In this document: in pieces, positions 59,101 to 64,000 of the stretch
How the letters are laid out: every line of letters begins with the position of its first letter
How positions within the stretch are numbered: position 1 is the first letter of the stretch
DNA from: JBAOHV01 sp037045265
GTDB lineage: Bacteria > Actinomycetota > Acidimicrobiia > Acidimicrobiales > Microtrichaceae
Length of the DNA stretch: 64,000 nt
Assembly: GCA_037045265.1 (NCBI GenBank)
Contig: JBAOHV010000019.1
Span: forward strand, 124,001 to 188,000
Direction of reading: 5' to 3'
The notes under the pieces: generated by a model
What the model saw: the letters and a program-made list of their open reading frames with translations, nothing else
Databases searched by the model: none
What the model was told of the DNA's origin: nothing
Program-made: the position numbers and the translations under genes

Positions 59101-60026
59101 AGGTCAGGTCGACCCGGCCGGACGTGGGGGTGCCACTCACCGAGCGTGGCGCGCCGGGTGCCCCGTCGTCGTAGGAGATGGTGATCGAACCGTTGCCCGA
59201 GTTGCCGGTGTAGTACTCGTAGAACGTGCTCAGCCCGACCATGCCGGCGGTCGAGTTGGAGCCGGGGAAGCCGCCGAAGCCGAAGTACTCCGTTGCACTG
59301 TCCCCGCCGTACTGGATGTCGCCCTGCTCTCCTCCCTGGCTGCCGCCGCCGCCGGCACCCGAGGCGCCACCGTCGCACCTGAACCCCGGGCTGCACGCGA
59401 GTGCGGTGTTCATGCCCGCACGGCCTGTCGTCGACGTCACGTCGAGCCGCGGCTGGTGGCTCCCCTCGGCCCGCCGTCCGACGATTGCCAGGAACTGCCC
59501 GTTGCCGCCGTTGCCGCCCGCACCGGCGGCGACCAGGTCGGTGGACCCGACAGCGCAGCACCGTGGCCGCGCCGCTGCCGCCGCCTCCGCCTGACGAGCC
59601 CGCTGGACCGGCGACGCCGCCGACGGCACCGTCGTAACCCGACAGCGGGTTGAGCCCGGCCGAACCGCCGGCGGCCGAACCGGAGCTCGACACACCCGTG
59701 CCGCCGCCTCCACCGACGGCGAGCGTCAGCTGCTGGCCCGGGGTCACATCGATGGTGCCAGTCACCACGCCGCGGTAGCCGCCGGGCGTCGGCGACCCCT
59801 GTGAGTCACCGCCACCGCGTCCACCCTGTCCGCCGGTGAGGGTCACCGTCAGTGCGCTCACTCCGTCGGGCACGGTGAAGGTCTGGGTGCTGCCGGTGTA
59901 GCTGAACGTCTGACTGACCGTGTTCGCGGCCGACGCCTGTGCGCCGAACGGCAACAGCACGCCGACTACGAGCAGCATCGCCGCGGAGACGTGGGCGAGG
60001 ACCCTGGTGGAGCGGTTCGGTTCCAT
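53117..60026 (-). CDS. Giant fibronectin type III surface protein with glycine-rich N-terminus and C-terminal anchor
   Basis: About 2,300 residues restored. In order: signal peptide ('AAMLLVVGVLLPFGAQASA'), a glycine-rich domain ('SYTGSTQTFTVPDGVSALTV', many GGxGG), about sixteen fibronectin III modules of roughly 90 residues each (typical unit 'PITNYQYSTDNGASWVTRSP' ... 'GLDNGTNYQVRFRAVNAAG'), a further FN3-like module, an MBG/YDG-like domain ('PRSYDGTTEVDLDLELTGAV'), another Ig-like repeat ('SCAIVASQPGNDDVAPALSA'), a Ser/Glu-rich stalk and a membrane anchor ('SLALLMLLAGAGWFLS') with basic end. Frame breaks lie near 59545, 58815, 56348 and 54985; dropping one base at 56348 restores 'PRTLAGSPRSIAAVAGDGSA'. 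Probably an adhesin or matrix protein. Confidence 0.85.
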
Positions 60027-60098
60027 GCCGACTCAGTCGACCGAATGGAGCGGAACGATTAGGTAACCGCCGGATACTTCCTGGCGATCAGTTGCGGG

Positions 60099-60486
60099 TC
60101 AACCGAGCAATGCGGGCAGGTCCAGCGCCGCCGACAGGCGGCCGGCGTCCAGATCGTCCAGCTGCGCGCCTGTCGGCATGGATCCACCAGGGGTGATCCG
60201 GTCGACCACTGCCGGAATCACCCGGGCCAGCCCGTCGGCGACCTCTTCGGGGTCTGCTTGGAGCCTGGCTGACATCTCCGCCAGGCGCTGTACGGCCGAT
60301 CGCCCGTTCGACGGCGCTCCTGTCCGTGGACTCGTTCGCGATCGATCCGACCCACGATTGCACTTCAGCCTCCGCGCCGGCGTCGTTGAACCCGGCCAGC
60401 AGATCGGCGAGACCGTCGGTCCGGACAAGAGCCACCAGTTGCTCCACGAGGGCCGTTCCGTCTCCGAACTTCTCGTGCATGCCCAT
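60099..60486 (-). CDS. YidB-like (DUF937) protein
   Basis: About 128 residues restored. It resembles the YidB/DUF937 family: 'GLADLLAGFNDAGAEAEVQS', 'WVGSIANESTDRSAVERAIG' and, after dropping one A near 60295, 'QRLAEMSARLQADPEEVADG' and 'VIPAVVDRITPGGSMPTGAQ'. The ATG at 60486 follows GAGGAGGTG. It is cytosolic by appearance. The role of the family is unknown. Confidence 0.78.
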
Positions 60487-60533
60487 CGGCACCTCCTCGT
60501 CGTGAGGGACAGACGATACGTGCCCCATCGACC

Positions 60534-60947
60534 TCAGCGAGCGACTCCGAGGTACACCCATTCACCTTCGGGACTGCTGCCGACCCGCCGAAAGCTGCTC
60601 ACCTCTCCCAGACTGCCATCGCCGTGTCGCCCGCTGTGATGTGCCCGGAACTCGACGATTCCGGCTGTGTCCTCGCGTCTCCCCCTGATGCATCTCACGA
60701 TTTCGAGGCCGGTCCACCGGAGGTCGTCGCTCAGCTCGATGACCTCGGGCCGGGTGGACGGATCCCACGTCCGTTCGATGTAGCTGCCGAGGTGCTTCGC
60801 ATATGCGCAGTACCTGGCACGCATCAGCTGCTCGGCCGTCTCGGCCGCCACCTGCCCACGGTGCAGCGGAGCGCAGCACCTCGAATACGACGTTCCGCTC
60901 CCGCAGGGGCACGCGGATGCCCTTGCCCGACCACCGTTTCCGTTCAC
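60534..60947 (-). CDS. YchJ family protein with SEC-C motif
   Basis: A 137-residue YchJ protein. The N-terminal SEC-C zinc site is 'CPCGSGTSYSRCC', then 'ETAEQLMRARYCAYAKHLGS', 'YIERTWDPSTRPEVIEL' and 'GIVEFRAHHSGRHG', the SnoaL/NTF2-like core of YchJ. The frame is intact. The exact role of YchJ is unknown. It lies six bases from the truncated fragment on its 5' side. Confidence 0.9.
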   Translation of the reverse strand: MNGNGGRARASACPCGSGTSYSRCCAPLHRGQVAAETAEQLMRARYCAYAKHLGSYIERTWDPSTRPEVIELSDDLRWTGLEIVRCIRGRREDTAGIVEFRAHHSGRHGDGSLGEVSSFRRVGSSPEGEWVYLGVAR

Positions 60948-60952
60948 CGCGC

Positions 60953-61159
60953 TCAGCCCACACCCGGTTCGACCGGTCTGCGGGCCACGACCCGGTCCAG
61001 GTACTCACTCCTGCAGCGCAGGCCGAGCCCTCCGTTGACCTCACGGGATGCGTCGAACCCGTTGAGATGCATCGTCTCGTTGTACTCGGGCATCGGATCC
61101 CGCTCGTGTGGGTACTCGTCGATCGGGTCGAGCACTGTGGCGATCCGCATGCGATCCAT
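60953..61159 (-). pseudogene. N-terminal fragment of a DUF7064/7065-like protein
   Basis: A 68-codon frame starts 'MRIATVLDPIDEYPHERDPM' and 'PEYNETMHLNGFDASREVNG', which looks like the opening of long actinobacterial proteins of the hydroxysteroid/terpenoid-associated DUF7064/7065 type. After about 45 residues the similarity stops and the frame ends just before YchJ. No continuation is found in other frames, so it appears to be a real truncation, unlike the frameshifted genes. It could also be a short novel protein. Confidence 0.4.
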
Positions 61160-61304
61160 GTGCGGACCGTAGCCCCGCCGGACCTTCCGGGCCGGCTCTG
61201 TCGGGCCGGGACGCTCTGAGCATCGGCCGACCGGACTACGCGTCGCGCGCTCGCTCGCCGTACGTTGTGGCTACCCCGAACCCCCTGAACGAGGACGACC
61301 CCCC

Positions 61305-63090
61305 ATGAGCGAGCAGGACTCCGGAATGGACCAGGCGATTCAGGCAGCGCGTGCGCGCTACAGCGCAGAGCGGGACAAGCGCGGTCCGCGGTGACGGCCT
61401 GGCGCAGTACGAGGAGCTAACCGGCGACTTCGCCGACTTCGACCGCGACCCCTTCGCCGACCCGGAGTACCACCGCGATCCGGTGACCGAGGACGTCGAG
61501 GTGCTCATCGTGGGTTGTGGCTTCGCGGGCATGCTCACCGCGATCGAGTTGAAGGCCCGCGGCGTCACCGACATCCGCATGGTCGACCGGGCCGGCGACT
61601 TCGGTGGGACCTGGTACTGGAACCGGTATCCGGGCTGCATGTGCGACGTCGAGTCCTACACCTACCTCCCGCTGCTCGAGGAGACGGGCTACATGCCGAC
61701 CGAGAAGTACGCCAGCGCGGTCGAGATCTTCTCCTACGCCCAGCTGGTCGGACGCCACTACGACCTCTACCCCCATGCCCTGTTCCACACAGAGGTGACC
61801 GACGCCGAGTGGGACGATTCCGCCGGCCACTGGAAGGTTCGTACGAGCAACGGTGATTCGCTCACCGCACGGTTCATGGTCACCGCGGGCGGGATCCTGC
61901 ACAAGGCCAAGCTGCCGGGCATCGCCGGGATCGCCGGCTACAAGGGCCGGGCGTTCCACACGAGCCGCTGGGACTACTCGGTGACCGGAGGCGCCCCCGG
62001 TGTGCCGATGGACAAGCTGGGCGACCTGCGAGTCGGAATCATCGGTACCGGCGCCACCGCCGTGCAGGCCGTTCCGCAGCTCGCCCGTGCGGCCAAGGAG
62101 CTGTACGTGTTCCAGCGCACCCCGTCGCCGGTGGGCCAGCGCGACAACGGTCCGACCGACGAGGAGTGGTTCAAGAGCCTGCAGCCCGGCTGGCACGCCG
62201 AGCGTGTCCGGAACTTCACGTTGGCGGTGACCGGCAAGAAGCCGGCGGTGAACCTGGTCGACGACGGCTGGACCGATGTGATGTGGGACGACACGCAGAC
62301 CAAGGTCGCCGATCCCGAGCTGGCGGCGGCCCTCGAGCGCTCCGACTTCGAGACGATGGAAGGACTGCGCCGGCGCGTAGCGAGCATCGTCGAGGACCCC
62401 GACACCGCCGAGCGGCTGAAGCCCTGGTACGGCAAGCACTGCAAGCGCGTCTGCTTCCACGACGACTACCTGCCTGCGTTCAACCAGCCGAACGTGCACC
62501 TGATCGACACCGACGGTCGTGGCGTGGAGCAGATCACCGAGGCCGGCATCGTCGCCAACGGGATCGAATACCCCGTCGACGTGATCGTCTTCGCTTCCGG
62601 TTTCGAGGTGACGACCGACCTGGAGCACCGCCTGGGCTTCGATCCTCGCGGACGCGGCGGCGTCGCCATGAGCGAGCGCTGGAACGACGGAGCACACACG
62701 CTGCACGGCATCCTCTCCGCCGAGTTCCCGAACATGTTGATGATCAGCCTGATCCAGGCCGGCTTCGGCACCAACTTCCTGCACTTCCTGTCCAAGTCGG
62801 CCGAACACGTCGGCTGGATGATCGCAACCTGCCAGGAGCGGGGCATGGCCACGATCGAGGCGACACCGGAGGCCGAGGAGGAGTGGTACGAACTGCTGCT
62901 CGGCGTGGCCATGGGGATCGCCGGATACTCCATGAGCTGCACCCCCGGCTACTACAACTCCGAGCAGGGCCGCGATGCCAAGACGGCGCGCAACCTCGTC
63001 TACACCGGCAGCCTGCTCGAGTACGCCGAGTACCTGGAGCGCTGGCGTGACCAGGGCGACATGGCCGGCGCCAAGGTCACCGACGAGTAG
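61305..63090 (+). CDS. Flavin-containing monooxygenase, Baeyer-Villiger type
   Basis: About 594 residues restored, longer than the monooxygenase at 4488-5991 and closer to cyclohexanone/phenylacetone-type enzymes. FAD site 'VLIVGCGFAGMLTAIELKAR', then 'GGTWYWNRYPGCMCDVESYT', the fingerprint region 'YKGRAFHTSRWDY' and NADPH site 'VGIIGTGATAVQAVPQLARA'. 'VDVIVFASGFEV' is conserved. One break near 61384 separates the first 27 residues ('MDQAIQAARARYSAERDK') from the rest. It forms a likely unit with the PCu(A)C gene, 7 bases downstream. Substrate unknown. Confidence 0.88.
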
Positions 63091-63097
63091 AGCGCCG

Positions 63098-63625
63098 ATG
63101 GACGAGCCCGACTCGAACCACCGCGGTGGCGCGGTCCTGGTCATCGTCATGGTCGCGGGCGCGCTCGTGTCGCTCGCTGCCGTGGCCTTCGCCGTCGTGC
63201 TGCTGGCCCGACCGGCTGGCGGGATGCAGATCGAGGACGCCGCTGTCGGCGCCACCGTCGCTGACTCCGCAGCTCTCTACATGACGTTGCGCAACGACAA
63301 CGACCAACCCGACGAGCTCATCCGGGTCGACTGCACCTGCGCCGGCTCCGCCACCCTTCACCGGGGCGGCATCGGCACCGACGGCACCGTGGACATGTCC
63401 GACGCAGCGAGCGTCGCAATAGCGGCCGACGACAGCGTGGAGTTCGGCCCCGGGGGCGACCACGTGATGCTCGAGGGACTCGAAGAGCCTCTGGTCGAAG
63501 GCGAGTCGGTCGAGTTCCACCTCGTGTTCGCCAGCGGCACACAGCGCGTCGCGGTGCCGGTCGTCTCGCTGGCCTCGTTGGCCGAACGTGCCGCCGCTCA
63601 GCTCGGTTCTGCTGACGGTTCCTGA
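63098..63625 (+). CDS. PCu(A)C-type copper chaperone (DUF461), membrane-anchored
   Basis: A 175-residue protein with an uncleaved membrane helix ('VLVIVMVAGALVSLAAVAFA') and an outer cupredoxin-like domain. 'SAALYMTLRNDNDQPDELI' and 'GGDHVMLEGLEEPLVEGESV' are family-typical. Of the copper site H(M)x10Mx21HxM, the first His, one Met and the final HxM are visible, but spacing is longer and the paired first Met is missing. It may deliver Cu(I) to cytochrome oxidase. The frame is intact. Its end overlaps the convergent DUF808 gene by 28 bases. Confidence 0.75.
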   Translation: MDEPDSNHRGGAVLVIVMVAGALVSLAAVAFAVVLLARPAGGMQIEDAAVGATVADSAALYMTLRNDNDQPDELIRVDCTCAGSATLHRGGIGTDGTVDMSDAASVAIAADDSVEFGPGGDHVMLEGLEEPLVEGESVEFHLVFASGTQRVAVPVVSLASLAERAAAQLGSADGS

Positions 63626-64000
63626 GAGTGTCCACGGCGGGCGAGCGCCGAGTGCACCGCGACGATCACCCCGCCCACGACCAGGCCCAGCGCCGCTGAC
63701 AACGCCGTGTTGACGAGCCAGGCGAGGACTCCGCCAACTCCTTGGACGTCGAGCACCAGCTCCTCGGCGTGATGCACGACGTCGTAGGGCCAGTGCCAGC
63801 CGAGCTCGTCCGCACCGACCAGCAGGATGTGCCCGCCCACCCACAGCATCGCGGCGGTACCGACCGCCGAGAGCGCCGCGAGCAGCTTGGGCATGGCGGC
63901 GACGAGGAACCGGCCGATGCGCTGCTGTGCAGCGCTGTCGCCGCTGTGCGAGGGTCAGCCCGACATCGTCCATCTTCACGATCAGCGCCACGACGCCGTA
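63598..64000 (-). CDS. DUF808 (YedI-like) membrane protein, 5' end outside the window
   Basis: The C-terminal part of a DUF808 inner-membrane protein, cut by the right edge. 'VALIVKMDDVGLTLA' near the edge and 'MPKLLAALSAVGTAAMLWVG' plus two helices ('LVNTALSAALGLVVGGVIVA' the last) match the family's end. One frame break near 63945 is repaired by dropping a G ('AHGDSAAQQRIGRFLVA'). The role of the family is unknown. It converges on and overlaps the PCu(A)C gene. Confidence 0.8.

Noticed and set aside
61417..63255. 612-codon minus-strand frame opposite the Baeyer-Villiger monooxygenase
   Set aside because: Composition is His/Val/Gly/Arg-biased with no recognisable motif; it mirrors the real gene.

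Overview
The window is 64 kb of GC-rich actinobacterial DNA. Codons end almost always in G or C, gene pairs often overlap by ATGA/GTGA, and the content fits a free-living aerobic high-GC Gram-positive: MMPL transporter, P450 with a small ferredoxin, Ku/LigD end joining, HtaA-type heme uptake, type III glutamine synthetase and many TetR, LLM, acyl-CoA and Baeyer-Villiger type genes. A relative of the Acidimicrobiia is my best guess, made from gene content only. I saw no rRNA, tRNA, CRISPR array, phage module or insertion sequence, and no stretch over 300 bases without a gene or gene remnant.

Layout. 1-10.6 kb: the 3' part of a glycolate/lactate-oxidase-like FAD protein, a ThDP enzyme, a DinG-type helicase, a divergent flavin monooxygenase with a palindromic operator, thioredoxin, then a C69 peptidase / amine oxidase / fumarase chain. 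10.6-11.2 kb: a small SHOCT-like protein and a cold-shock protein. 11.3-19.3 kb: an eight-gene heme operon on the minus strand, read as heme oxygenase, DUF2470 protein, HmuT lipoprotein, HmuU permease, HmuV ATPase, an anchored surface protein, an HtaA-like/WxL-like surface protein and a DUF916-like membrane-anchored partner. 19.4-33.9 kb: SNF2 helicase with a small partner, VOC protein, metal-dependent hydrolase, ferredoxin/P450, an ABC exporter, two enoyl-CoA hydratases, a dienoyl-CoA-reductase-like SDR and an MMPL transporter. 34-47.5 kb: GNAT, VOC, acetoacetate-decarboxylase-like protein, EngB, acyl-CoA dehydrogenase, PPK2, type III glutamine synthetase, Ku and a PE-POL LigD, DEAD-box helicase, RlmG/RsmC-like methyltransferase, HI0933-type flavoprotein. 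47.7-53 kb: DUF2505, cyclopropane synthase, an LLM oxidoreductase with TetR and a strong operator, a Gmad2 lipoprotein and a second TetR. 53.1-60 kb: one giant fibronectin-III surface protein. 60-64 kb: YidB-like, YchJ, a truncated remnant, a Baeyer-Villiger type monooxygenase, a PCu(A)C protein and part of a DUF808 protein.

Reading quality. More than half of the genes, including fumarase, glutamine synthetase and the DEAD-box helicase, are interrupted by frameshifts. Nearly every junction I resolved by hand is repaired by removing one base, so insertion-type sequence errors are the likeliest cause. I therefore annotate these as single genes from restored start to restored stop and name the approximate break points.

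How the genes work together. The heme operon runs from cytosolic degradation (heme oxygenase, DUF2470) through the inner-membrane importer to surface capture proteins, and has a palindrome just downstream of a good -10 box. The acyl-CoA, SDR, P450 and monooxygenase genes suggest oxidation of lipids, steroids or other hydrophobic substrates, without naming one. LigD and Ku form a non-homologous end-joining pair.
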